Source: Aminobacter sp. J41
GTDB taxonomy: Bacteria > Pseudomonadota > Alphaproteobacteria > Rhizobiales > Rhizobiaceae
Direction: 5' to 3'
Length of the DNA: 64,000 nucleotides
NCBI RefSeq assembly: GCF_000526635.1
Contig: NZ_JAGL01000003.1
Span: forward strand, 60,420-124,419
Part shown: piece by piece, positions 8,900 to 16,974 of the stretch
Position numbering within the stretch: the stretch's first letter is position 1
Layout of the letters: each line of letters begins with the position of its first letter
The notes under the pieces: model-generated
The model's input: the letters and a program-made list of their open reading frames with translations, nothing else
Databases searched by the model: none
What the model was told of the DNA's origin: nothing
Made by a program: the position numbers and the translations under genes

Positions 8900-9673
8900 G
8901 TGAAGAGCCTCGCGGACCGCCTGAATGCCGACGAGACCGTTTTCACGGCCTGGTCGGGTATTCCCGATGCCTTGACGATCGACGCGCTCGCGGCGACGCC
9001 AGTCGACGCCGTGACGCTCGACATGCAGCATGGCGGCCACCACGAGGACAGCGTCCTGCGCGGCATCGCGCCGGTCATCGCGGCTGGAAAGCCGGTGGTC
9101 GTGCGCGTGCCGGTCGGACGCTTTGAGATGGCGAGCCGCGCGCTGGATTTCGGCGCCGACGCGGTCATCGCACCGATGATCAACTCTATCGACGACGCGC
9201 GCGCTTTCGCAGCCGCTATGAAGTACCCGCCGGTGGGCCAGCGCTCCTGGGGCGCGAGCTTTGCCATGGCGCGCCGCGGCCGCAACAATGGCGGCGAGTG
9301 GCTGGCTTCCGCCAACAACGACACGCTCGCCTTCGCCATGGTGGAGACCCGCGAGGCACTCGCGATCCTCGATGACATCCTGGCGGTCCCGGGCATCGAC
9401 GGCATCTTTGTCGGCCCTTCGGATTTCTCGATCGCCTGGACCAATGGCGGGACGGTCAATCCCGGCCTCGATGACATGATGAACGCGATTGCCGATATCG
9501 GCCGCCGTACCCGAGCAGCCGGCAAGCATGCAGCGATCTATATCGTCGATCCGGCGCTGACCGGGCGCTACGTTTCCTTCGGCTACCGCTTCCTCGCGCT
9601 CGGCAACGAGCAGCGCTACATGTCGCTCGGGGCCGCTTCCCTGCTGGAAGCAGCCCGCAAGACGATCGCCTGA
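8900..9673 (+). CDS. HpcH/HpaI family class II aldolase
   Basis: A 257-residue TIM-barrel aldolase of the 2,4-dihydroxyhept-2-ene-1,7-dioate / 4-hydroxy-2-oxovalerate aldolase type, using a divalent metal and pyruvate. Visible active-site positions are the base H44 in DMQHGGHH, R69 in VRVPVGR, the metal ligands E149 (VETREAL) and D175 (FVGPSDFS). GTG start one base after the zeta-subunit stop, so translation is probably coupled. No other aromatic-degradation genes are nearby, so the natural substrate cannot be assigned. Confidence 0.85.
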   Translation: MKSLADRLNADETVFTAWSGIPDALTIDALAATPVDAVTLDMQHGGHHEDSVLRGIAPVIAAGKPVVVRVPVGRFEMASRALDFGADAVIAPMINSIDDARAFAAAMKYPPVGQRSWGASFAMARRGRNNGGEWLASANNDTLAFAMVETREALAILDDILAVPGIDGIFVGPSDFSIAWTNGGTVNPGLDDMMNAIADIGRRTRAAGKHAAIYIVDPALTGRYVSFGYRFLALGNEQRYMSLGAASLLEAARKTIA

Positions 9674-9686
9674 ATAATTTTCGAGC

Positions 9687-10235
9687 TTAGAGCTTCGACA
9701 GGAAGGCCGCGAAGGTCATTGAACCTTCCGGCCATGGGCCATGTCCGGATTCCGCGTTGATGTGGCCGGATTCGCCCGCATCGATGAATTTCGATCCCCA
9801 CGCACCGGCAATGTCCTCGGCAACCTCGAAGGCACAGAAGGGGTCGTTGCGGCTTGCCACCGTCATCGACGGAAACGGCAGCGGATCGCGCGGGTAGGGG
9901 CCGAAGGTCATCAGGTGTTTTGGCCGAATCGCCGGATTCGAGACGTCAGGCGGAGCGACGAAAAACGCGCCTGCGACCGGCTTCGTTGCCACCCGAGCGG
10001 CATGAATGGCCGTCGGGATACCAAGCGAGTGGGCGACCAGCACCACGGGTCTTACCGCTTCCTCGATCGCCTGCACGACATTCGCCACCCAGTCCTCGCG
10101 AACTGGCTTAGACCATTCGGCCTGCTCGACACGACGGGCAGTCGAGAGCTTATTTTCCCAGCGTGTCTGCCAATGGTCCGGACCGGAATTGGTATAGCCG
10201 GGGATGATGAGGATGTCTGCGTCTTTGACCTTCAT
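9687..10235 (-). CDS. RBBP9/YdeN-family serine hydrolase
   Basis: A 182-residue alpha/beta hydrolase. After an IIPGYTNSGPDHWQ opening typical of RBBP9/YdeN proteins comes the nucleophile S70 in VAHSLG, the acid in SRNDPFC and the histidine in SGHINAESGHGPWPEG. The chosen ATG (10235) starts directly before the first beta strand; the frame continues upstream without conserved sequence. The substrate is unknown. Its 3' end lies 13 bases from the convergent aldolase gene. Confidence 0.85.
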   Translation of the reverse strand: MKVKDADILIIPGYTNSGPDHWQTRWENKLSTARRVEQAEWSKPVREDWVANVVQAIEEAVRPVVLVAHSLGIPTAIHAARVATKPVAGAFFVAPPDVSNPAIRPKHLMTFGPYPRDPLPFPSMTVASRNDPFCAFEVAEDIAGAWGSKFIDAGESGHINAESGHGPWPEGSMTFAAFLSKL

Positions 10236-10375
10236 GGGGCGCGATGTAGCGAGGCGGGGCAGGCGATGCAACCTCTTTGCTCCGGTGAACAAGCTTTCAT
10301 TCGGAACGGGCTTGTGCGCGGACACATGCTGACCATTTTTCGCCGACAAAGTTCGCCTCCCCGACGGAGATTCGC

Positions 10376-11188
10376 ATGGAACAGCTCCCCTTCGCCGCAA
10401 CCACGCCGGTCAGCATTGGCCGCGTCGGCCTCAAGGCACGCAATGCGCAGCGCCTCGCCGACTACTACGTCTCCATTCTCGGCCTGAAGGTCCTGAGTCG
10501 CGAGCGCGGGAGGGTGCTGCTTGGCACGGAGGAGCGGCCCCTCCTGGAGATCGAAGGCTCGACCTCACTGAAGCAGGATGATCCACGATCAGCCGGACTC
10601 TTTCACACGGCATTTCTGCTGCCCCACCGCACCGACCTTGCGCGCTGGATCAACTTCGCGATCGAACAGCGCATCCGTGTCGATGGCGCCGCCGACCATG
10701 ATGTCAGCGAGGCGATCTACCTGACCGACCCGGAAGGCAACGGCATCGAGATCTACACGGACCGCCCGCGGGAAGCCTGGACCTTCAATGGCCCGAGCGT
10801 CCACATGGGTACCGATCCGCTCAACATTCAGGCGCTGCTCGACACACTGTCAACGAACGACTCGGACTGGACGGACGCTCCCGTGGGCACCGTTGTGGGG
10901 CACGTCCACCTGCGCGTAGGCGATGTGATGACTGCCGAAGAATGGTGGCGACAGGCGCAGGGCTTCGACACGATGCTGCACTATGGCGGGCAGGCGGTGT
11001 TCCTGTCTTCGGGCGGCTATCACCACCACATCGGCGCCAATACGTGGCAGGGCCGCGGGGCTGGCACGCGCGAAAAGGACCGGACCGGCCTGAGCTTCGT
11101 GGAACTCCTGTCAAAAGGGGCCGCGGACGAACATGTCGCCAGCGACCCCTGGGGTACCGAAATTCGAGTTGTTCCGGTTAAAGCGTGA
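10376..11188 (+). CDS. VOC family (glyoxalase/extradiol dioxygenase-like) protein
   Basis: A 270-residue protein with two vicinal-oxygen-chelate domains, close to the Bacillus CatE-like 2,3-dioxygenase group. Candidate metal ligands are H77 in LFHTAFLLP, H179 in GHVHLRVGD and E125 in NGIEIYTDRP. The C-terminal half includes YHHHIGANTW, a conserved feature of this subgroup. It could be a ring-cleaving dioxygenase or a glyoxalase-type enzyme; sequence alone does not decide. It is divergent from the RBBP9-like gene and convergent with purB, with three bases between stops. Confidence 0.8.
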   Translation: MEQLPFAATTPVSIGRVGLKARNAQRLADYYVSILGLKVLSRERGRVLLGTEERPLLEIEGSTSLKQDDPRSAGLFHTAFLLPHRTDLARWINFAIEQRIRVDGAADHDVSEAIYLTDPEGNGIEIYTDRPREAWTFNGPSVHMGTDPLNIQALLDTLSTNDSDWTDAPVGTVVGHVHLRVGDVMTAEEWWRQAQGFDTMLHYGGQAVFLSSGGYHHHIGANTWQGRGAGTREKDRTGLSFVELLSKGAADEHVASDPWGTEIRVVPVKA

Positions 11189-11191
11189 AGA

Positions 11192-12499
11192 TCACGCCTC
11201 TCCGAACACCCGCTTGAAAATCGTGTCGACGTGCTTGGTGTGGTAGCCAAGGTCGAATTTCTCACGGATTGTCTCTTCCGAAAGGGCCGCACGCACGTCG
11301 GCATCGGCAAGCAGTTCCTCAAGGAAATCCTTGCCCTGCTCCCAGACCTTCATCGCATTACGCTGCACGAGGCGGTACGCATCCTCGCGTGAGACACCAG
11401 CCTGGGTGAGCGCCAGCAGGACGCGCTGCGAGTGGATCAGACCGCGGAACTTGTTCATGTTGGCGAGCATGTTCTGCGGGTAGACCACCAGCTTCTCGAT
11501 GACGCCGGTGAGACGCGCAAGCGCGAAGTCCAGCGTGACGGTGGCATCCGGGCCGATCATGCGCTCGACCGACGAGTGCGAAATGTCGCGCTCGTGCCAG
11601 AGTGCCACGTTCTCAAGCGCCGGGGTGACCATGCCGCGAACGAGGCGGGCAAGACCGGTCAGGTTCTCGGTCAGGACCGGGTTGCGCTTGTGCGGCATTG
11701 CCGACGAGCCCTTCTGGCCCGGCGAGAAATACTCTTCCGCCTCGAGCACTTCGGTGCGCTGCAGGTGGCGGATTTCCGTGGCGAGGCGCTCAACTGAGGA
11801 GGCGATGACGCCAAGCGTCGCGAAGAACATGGCGTGGCGGTCGCGCGGGATGACCTGCGTCGACACCGGCTCCGGCTTCAGGCCGAGCTTGGCGGCGACA
11901 TGCTCTTCGACGCGCGGGTCGATGTTGGCGAAGGTGCCAACGGCGCCAGAAATCGCGCAGGTGGCGATTTCCTCACGTGCATGGACGAGGCGTTCGCGGC
12001 AGCGCTCGAACTCTGCGTAGGCGAGGGCCAGCTTGACGCCGAAGGTGGTCGGCTCGGCGTGGATCCCGTGGCTGCGGCCGATGGTGACGGTGTCCTTGTG
12101 CTCGAAGGCGCGCTTCTTGAGCGCGGCGAGCAGGGCGTCGAGGTCGGCAAGCAGGATGTCGGAGGCGCGGGTCAGCTGCACCGAAAGGCAGGTGTCGAGA
12201 ACGTCCGACGAGGTCATGCCCTGATGGATGAAGCGGGAGTCCGGCCCGACGAATTCGGCAAGGTGGGTCAGGAAGGCGATGACGTCGTGCTTCGTCTCGC
12301 GTTCGATCTCGTCGATGCGGGCGACGTCGAACGTGGCACTGCCGCCGCGCTCCCAGATCGTCTTCGCAGCTTCCTTCGGGATCACTCCGAGTTCGGCCAG
12401 TGCATCGCAGGCATGCGCCTCGATCTCGAACCAAATCCGGAATTTCGTCTCCTGCGACCAGATGGAAACCATTTCGGGTCGCGAATAGCGCGGGATCAT
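11192..12499 (-). CDS. purB: Adenylosuccinate lyase
   Basis: Cleaves fumarate from SAICAR and adenylosuccinate in purine synthesis. The 435-residue homotetrameric lyase shows the fumarase/aspartase superfamily signature GSSAMPHKRNPV near residue 265, the GMTSSDVLDTC segment near 95 and GRSHGIHAEPT near 140, which together build the active site. ATG 12499 starts with MIPRYSRPEM, as in most bacterial PurB. It lies downstream of the DUF2259 gene on the same strand with an 86-base gap. Confidence 0.96.
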   Translation of the reverse strand: MIPRYSRPEMVSIWSQETKFRIWFEIEAHACDALAELGVIPKEAAKTIWERGGSATFDVARIDEIERETKHDVIAFLTHLAEFVGPDSRFIHQGMTSSDVLDTCLSVQLTRASDILLADLDALLAALKKRAFEHKDTVTIGRSHGIHAEPTTFGVKLALAYAEFERCRERLVHAREEIATCAISGAVGTFANIDPRVEEHVAAKLGLKPEPVSTQVIPRDRHAMFFATLGVIASSVERLATEIRHLQRTEVLEAEEYFSPGQKGSSAMPHKRNPVLTENLTGLARLVRGMVTPALENVALWHERDISHSSVERMIGPDATVTLDFALARLTGVIEKLVVYPQNMLANMNKFRGLIHSQRVLLALTQAGVSREDAYRLVQRNAMKVWEQGKDFLEELLADADVRAALSEETIREKFDLGYHTKHVDTIFKRVFGEA

Positions 12500-12585
12500 G
12501 AGGCTCGTCCTGATTGTTCCGGGAAGAATGCGCGCTCCCTAGCAGACGCGGTCCAAATCCTCAACGCGATCCTGCCGCTTGTGGA

Positions 12586-13311
12586 TTAGAATCGCCCCGG
12601 AACCGCGATCCACCTGAAGTCGGGACCTTCGAAACCGAACGAGCGTACTGCGATCAGAACTGCGTAGACGGGCGGGCCGGATTCCGGGAAGAAGGTCTGC
12701 ACCGCCCCAAACTGATAGCCCAGCGCACAACCGCGGCTCGTCGGGATGGTCACGTCCTGGTGCAGAAGCGCGGTTTCCTGGCCGGGCGTCAGGCTGACGC
12801 GGGTGAGGCGGTAACCTTTTGCTTCAGCAAGCTCCCGGCAAAGGTCCGGTTGCGGGACGTTGATTTCCTCGATGCGGAATTCCAGCGGAACGCCTATTGG
12901 CGGGAAGACAGGACGAGGATTGACGGTGATCCGGTGCGGATCGGCGGAAAGCTCAGTCGGCGGATTGAAGCCGACGAGGGTGCCGCGGTTCGCGGCAAGC
13001 TCAGCTTCGGCGATGATGGTCTCACCTTTCTCGTGTGCCTGAGTACGCGCCTGCTCGACGGATGCCGCCTCATCATCAAGCCTCACGCGGATGGGCGAAC
13101 CCGGCACGAACTTGTCGGTCTCGACGTCGATGTAATAGCGGTTGGCGTAAGGAAATCCGGAGCCGTCCTGTACCCCGAATTCCTCGAAGGCGAAGAGTTT
13201 TCCGTCCTCGCTGAAGCCAAGAATGTTGAGCTCGGCGACGTCGCCGGCGATTGCCGGGATCGCGAAAAGGCAGGAGAGGGCGAGGGAGGTCAGGCCGGGA
13301 TGCAGCTTCAT
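12586..13311 (-). CDS. Secreted DUF2259 domain-containing protein
   Basis: A 241-residue predicted exported protein. The signal peptide is about residues 1-22 (hydrophobic core LTSLALSCLFAIPAIAG). The mature part begins with a WD/TolB-like segment (LNILGFSEDGKLFAFEEFG) followed by DGSGFPYANRYYIDVETD, typical of DUF2259. No catalytic motif is evident. Function unknown. It sits between purB and the P1 peptidase/binding-protein pair on the same strand, 55 bases after the peptidase stop. Confidence 0.8.
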   Translation of the reverse strand: MKLHPGLTSLALSCLFAIPAIAGDVAELNILGFSEDGKLFAFEEFGVQDGSGFPYANRYYIDVETDKFVPGSPIRVRLDDEAASVEQARTQAHEKGETIIAEAELAANRGTLVGFNPPTELSADPHRITVNPRPVFPPIGVPLEFRIEEINVPQPDLCRELAEAKGYRLTRVSLTPGQETALLHQDVTIPTSRGCALGYQFGAVQTFFPESGPPVYAVLIAVRSFGFEGPDFRWIAVPGRF

Positions 13312-13366
13312 GGTCGGCTCCTTTCCATAGCGTCAGGATGCCGCCAGAGCCTGTGCGGGGCAAGTC

Positions 13367-14371
13367 CTAGCCGAACTGCGCCGTCCAGCTTGGGAAAACG
13401 TCGCCCTCGGCCGGAGTGGCGAAATAGACCGCGCGGGCGATCGCACGCGCCATTGTTGAGGCGGCGACGGCGGCAAGGTCCATCGATGCGTGATGATCGG
13501 GCACGATCCCGCTCGTGCCGGTTGCCATGCCGAACACAAGATCGCCGTCCCCGGGCGTGTGCGCCGGCCAGATCGCACGGGTAAAGCCATCATGGGCCGC
13601 CACCGCCAGCCGTTTTGCCTCGGCCTTCGTCAGCACCGCATCAGTCGCAATCACCGCGATCGTCGTTGCGGCATTGAACGCGTGGTACTTGAAGCGGATT
13701 TCAGCAGTGTCGGCCGGCAGCGGCGAGGGCAGGCCAAGACCGCCGAACTCGTCGCCAACTTCAAAGGGTGCCGCCCAGAAATGCCTGCTTCGTCCCATGG
13801 TGACCGACCCGAGAGGGTTGGCGGCAACGAGTGCGCCAACCGTTATCCCATTCGGCAGCACCGTCGACGCGGAACCGAGGCCGCCCTTAAGGCCGGCGGT
13901 CAACGCGCCGGTGCCTGCACCGACCGTGCCCAGTTCAAACTCAACGCTAGCGGCGTTCGCCGCTTCGTATCCGAGCTCCCGATAGGGCGGAAACCGGCCC
14001 CAGGCCTTGTCACCGCCGTTGGCGAGGTCGAACAGAATCGCCGCAGGCACGACCGGCACGCGATGACCTGACACGTCGAAGCCGATGCCTTGCTCGCGAA
14101 GGGCTGCTTGCACGCCAGATGCGGCATCGAGGCCAAATGCCGAGCCACCCGACAGTACCAGCCCATGGAACTCCTGCACGGAATTGTGCGGTTCCATCGC
14201 ATCCGTTTCGCGGGTTCCGGGGGCGCCGCCAAGCACCTGCACCGCCGCCACGGATGGCTTGTCCGGGATGATCGCGGTTACGCCGCTCTTGAGCCGGTGA
14301 TCCTGTGCGTTGCCGACGCGGAGGCCGGCCACGTCCGTGATGAGATTGCGCGGTCCGGGACGAAGGGTCAC
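13367..14371 (-). CDS. P1 (S58) family self-processing peptidase, DmpA/BapA/NylC-like
   Basis: A 334-residue N-terminal-nucleophile hydrolase of the L-aminopeptidase/D-esterase family. The family landmarks are LVLSGGSAFGLDAA (72-85), the GTVGAGTGALTAGLKGGLGSAS loop (148-169) and the nucleophile strand TTIAVIATDA (236-245). By alignment with relatives carrying Asn-Thr-Thr-Ile, self-cleavage would occur between A235 and T236, making a Thr rather than Ser nucleophile; that is inferred. Its ATG overlaps the stop of the upstream periplasmic binding protein by four bases, so the two form an operon. There is no signal peptide, so it is cytoplasmic. Confidence 0.88.
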   Translation of the reverse strand: MTLRPGPRNLITDVAGLRVGNAQDHRLKSGVTAIIPDKPSVAAVQVLGGAPGTRETDAMEPHNSVQEFHGLVLSGGSAFGLDAASGVQAALREQGIGFDVSGHRVPVVPAAILFDLANGGDKAWGRFPPYRELGYEAANAASVEFELGTVGAGTGALTAGLKGGLGSASTVLPNGITVGALVAANPLGSVTMGRSRHFWAAPFEVGDEFGGLGLPSPLPADTAEIRFKYHAFNAATTIAVIATDAVLTKAEAKRLAVAAHDGFTRAIWPAHTPGDGDLVFGMATGTSGIVPDHHASMDLAAVAASTMARAIARAVYFATPAEGDVFPSWTAQFG

Positions 14372-15399
14372 CGCTGGTCCTCGACAATAACGAACTTTTC
14401 GCCGTCGAAACGGTGCAGCCGGTAGGGATTGCGGCTGAGGTCTCCCTTCGCGTCGAACTTCACGGGCCCCATCACAGTCTGGAACTCGCTCCTGGACAGA
14501 AGCTCCTGGATGGATGCCATGTCGTCGCCAGCTTGCGTCAGCGCCGCGGCGGCGATTTCGACGGCCGCATGGGCGGGAAATGCATAGCCTTCTAACTCGG
14601 GGGAACCTTCTGGCATGCCCACCATCAGCACGCCAGCCCGAAGCGGAATGCCTGAAGGAGCACGGAGCATTTCGCCACCGGCGATTGTGAGCTCAGCCTT
14701 CGCTTCGGCCGCATCGCGGGCGATGATGCCAATGTCGTCGCGGTCGCCGCCGACGAACACGTTTGTGGCGCCAGCGCGCGTCAGCCTTCCGATCAGCGCG
14801 AACTGGTTCTCCGATTGCGGCCGGAAGGTATCGACGAAGGCGGGCTTGAGGCCGGCGACTTCGGCGGCAAGACGCAACGTCTCGGCGAGCTCGCGGCCAT
14901 AGATCGTGCCGTCGTCGACGATGGCAAAAAGGTCATTGCGCCAGAGTGGGACTAGGATGTCGGCTGCGGCAGAGCGTTCCGCATCGTCGCGCGGTGCGAC
15001 GCGCCAGAAAAGCCAGCCTTCGCGTTCGCGCAGGTCTGTGAAGCGGTCAGCGCGCACGCCGGTGCTGATGACGGGGATGCTTGCCTCGGTGAGAAGTGGA
15101 AGTGCGGCATCCATCGCCTCGGAGCAAAGGCCACCAACGACCAAAGCGACATCCCTGGCAATCAGTTCGCGCGCAGCAGAAGCGCCGCCCTCGGCATCGC
15201 AGCGGTCATCGGCAATGGCGAGTTCGACGCCTTTGGCCTGCGCCGCCGCAGCCGCACCCTCTTGCATCTGCTTGCCAAGAATTTCGAAGTTGCCGCTCAG
15301 CGGCGCCATGAGGCCGATGGGTGCATCGGCAGCAAGAGCTGCCTGACCTGAGAAAACCAGCGCAGCTGCCGCTGCGATAAGACTGACTGGACGCGACAC
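14368..15399 (-). CDS. Periplasmic branched-chain-amino-acid-type (PBP1) ABC substrate-binding protein
   Basis: A LivJ/HAAT-type binding protein of 343 residues from GTG 15399 (GGTGGAG upstream), with a signal peptide ending AALA-AD near residue 22. The mature protein opens with PIGLMAPLSGNFEILGKQMQEG, the standard start of this fold, and contains a Cys pair (DDRCDAEGG and VGGLCSEA). The frame extends 33 codons further upstream to an ATG (15498), but that would bury the signal peptide. No permease or ATPase genes accompany it. It is translationally coupled to the P1 peptidase, suggesting the ligand is an amino-acid or small amide that the peptidase processes. Confidence 0.83.
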   Translation of the reverse strand: MSRPVSLIAAAAALVFSGQAALAADAPIGLMAPLSGNFEILGKQMQEGAAAAAQAKGVELAIADDRCDAEGGASAARELIARDVALVVGGLCSEAMDAALPLLTEASIPVISTGVRADRFTDLREREGWLFWRVAPRDDAERSAAADILVPLWRNDLFAIVDDGTIYGRELAETLRLAAEVAGLKPAFVDTFRPQSENQFALIGRLTRAGATNVFVGGDRDDIGIIARDAAEAKAELTIAGGEMLRAPSGIPLRAGVLMVGMPEGSPELEGYAFPAHAAVEIAAAALTQAGDDMASIQELLSRSEFQTVMGPVKFDAKGDLSRNPYRLHRFDGEKFVIVEDQR

Positions 15400-15475
15400 G
15401 TGATGCGGACTCCACCCCTGGAGCGATGTGGTAAAGGCTGGCACTATTCTTCGCAACCGATTAGACGATCCGTGC

Positions 15476-15503
15476 TTGGTGGCAATCGCACCAGCCACTA
15501 TAT
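15476..15503 (+). promoter_or_regulatory. Candidate promoter of the flavin reductase / Mo-hydroxylase maturation operon
   Basis: TTGGTG (15476-15481), 16-base spacer, CTATAT (15498-15503), a good rhizobial -10, about 33 bases before the GTG start at 15536. The spacer contains the inverted repeat TGGTG-N7-CACCA (15477-15493), which overlaps the -35 and could be an operator. Confidence 0.42.
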
Positions 15504-15535
15504 CGTGACGAAAGCTAACAATCCGGATCGCGCTC

Positions 15536-16030
15536 GTGCTTTTGAAGAATGCTGTTGAACCGCGCCTTTACCGTGAGGCCATGAGCCGCTTTGCTGGGGC
15601 CGTACATGTGGTGACGACCGACGGCCCCTTCGGAAGACGCGGCACCACCGCAATTGCCGCCTGCTCAGTGTCCGACGATCCCCCAACTGTCCTCGTCTGC
15701 CTCAATCGCACCAAGCCGGACAACGACCTTTTCGCGAACAATGGCGTCTTTGCGCTGAACACCCTTTCCGCAGCCCAGCAGCCTATTGCCGATGCCTTCT
15801 CCGGCCTCACCCGTCTGCCACAGGAAGAGCGCTTCAAGCTCGGCGAGTGGGAAACGATCTCGACCGGAGCACCGGTTCTGCTTGGCACAGAAGCGAGCTT
15901 TGACTGTCACGTTGTCGAGACCAAGGATTTTGCTACCCATCGCATCCTGTTCGGAAAGGTGACAGGCATCAGAATAGGCGATAGCCTCGAGCCGCTCATC
16001 TACCATCATCGGGAATACAAGAAGCTGTAA
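15536..16030 (+). CDS. Flavin reductase family (FMN-binding split-barrel) protein
   Basis: A 164-residue NAD(P)H:flavin oxidoreductase of the RutF/HpaC type. The family core is visible: FAGAVHVVTTDG (19-30), TTAIAACSVSDDPPTVLVCLNR (37-58), where the flavin binds, and ANNGVFALNTLS (67-78). Such proteins supply reduced flavin to a two-component monooxygenase, but no oxygenase gene is adjacent. GTG start; an ATG at 15581 would cut off the conserved LYREAM. The stop is 13 bases from the AAA+ gene, so it probably leads the operon. Confidence 0.88.
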   Translation: MLLKNAVEPRLYREAMSRFAGAVHVVTTDGPFGRRGTTAIAACSVSDDPPTVLVCLNRTKPDNDLFANNGVFALNTLSAAQQPIADAFSGLTRLPQEERFKLGEWETISTGAPVLLGTEASFDCHVVETKDFATHRILFGKVTGIRIGDSLEPLIYHHREYKKL

Positions 16031-16043
16031 GGATCAAGGTTTG

Positions 16044-16973
16044 ATGGTCAGCTCCCAGTCGCAGTCGCTTCCGACTTCAATTGACGAAACGATGGCGCTG
16101 CTGGCGGGTGCCGACTATGTCGCCGATCGTGCCCTTGCGACCGTGCTGTTTCTCAGCCTGCGCATGCAGCGGCCGCTGTTCCTCGAGGGCGAGGCCGGCG
16201 TCGGAAAGACCGAGATCGCGAAGGTCCTCGCTAGCTCCCTCAACCGCCGGCTGATCCGCCTGCAGTGTTACGAAGGCCTCGACGTCTCGACCGCGGTCTA
16301 CGAGTGGAACTACGCCGCGCAGATGATCGAGATCCGCATGGACGAGGCGACGGGCGAGACTGACCGCGCCGCCATGGAGCGCAACGTCTTCTCGGAAAAA
16401 TACCTGATCCGGCGGCCGATCCTGGAAGCTCTCAGCGGCAAGCCGGGAGAAGCACCGGTTCTTCTCATCGACGAGCTCGACCGAACCGATGAGGCCTTTG
16501 AGGCGTTCCTGCTCGAAATACTGTCCGACTGGCAGGTAACGGTCCCGGAACTCGGGACGATAAAGGCGGAAGAGCCGCCGCTGGTCATCATAACCACCAA
16601 CCGCACGCGCGAAATTCATGACGCGCTCAAGCGCCGTTGCCTCTACCACTGGGTCGATTATCCGGATGCGGAGCGCGAGCTGCAGATCGTCGAGCGCAAG
16701 GTCCCGCAGGCCAATGCGCGGCTCTCCGCGGAGGTCGTGCGCTTCATCCAGAAGCTGCGCCAGATCGACCTGTTTAAGGTGCCGGGCGTCGCCGAAACGA
16801 TTGACTGGGCCGGCGCGCTTACCGAACTCGACAAGGTGGCACTCGATCCGGAGACGGTCTCAGACACGATCGGCGTGCTGCTGAAGTACCAGGACGACAT
16901 CGCCCGCATCAGCCAGGGCGAGGGGCGCCGGATTCTGGACGAGGTGAAGGCCGAGCTTGCTGCAGCCGAGTGA
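16044..16973 (+). CDS. MoxR-family AAA+ ATPase, CoxD-like
   Basis: A 309-residue AAA+ chaperone. Walker A is GEAGVGKTE (49-57), Walker B is VLLIDELDR (139-147), and the sensor region is VIITTNRTREIHDALKRRC. In carbon-monoxide dehydrogenase clusters the homologue CoxD works with the VWA protein CoxE to insert sulfur/copper into the molybdenum active site. The immediate downstream VWA gene (one base apart) reproduces that pairing. ATG 16044 has AAGG upstream; a TTG one codon earlier is also in frame. Confidence 0.9.
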   Translation: MVSSQSQSLPTSIDETMALLAGADYVADRALATVLFLSLRMQRPLFLEGEAGVGKTEIAKVLASSLNRRLIRLQCYEGLDVSTAVYEWNYAAQMIEIRMDEATGETDRAAMERNVFSEKYLIRRPILEALSGKPGEAPVLLIDELDRTDEAFEAFLLEILSDWQVTVPELGTIKAEEPPLVIITTNRTREIHDALKRRCLYHWVDYPDAERELQIVERKVPQANARLSAEVVRFIQKLRQIDLFKVPGVAETIDWAGALTELDKVALDPETVSDTIGVLLKYQDDIARISQGEGRRILDEVKAELAAAE

Positions 16974-16974
16974 C

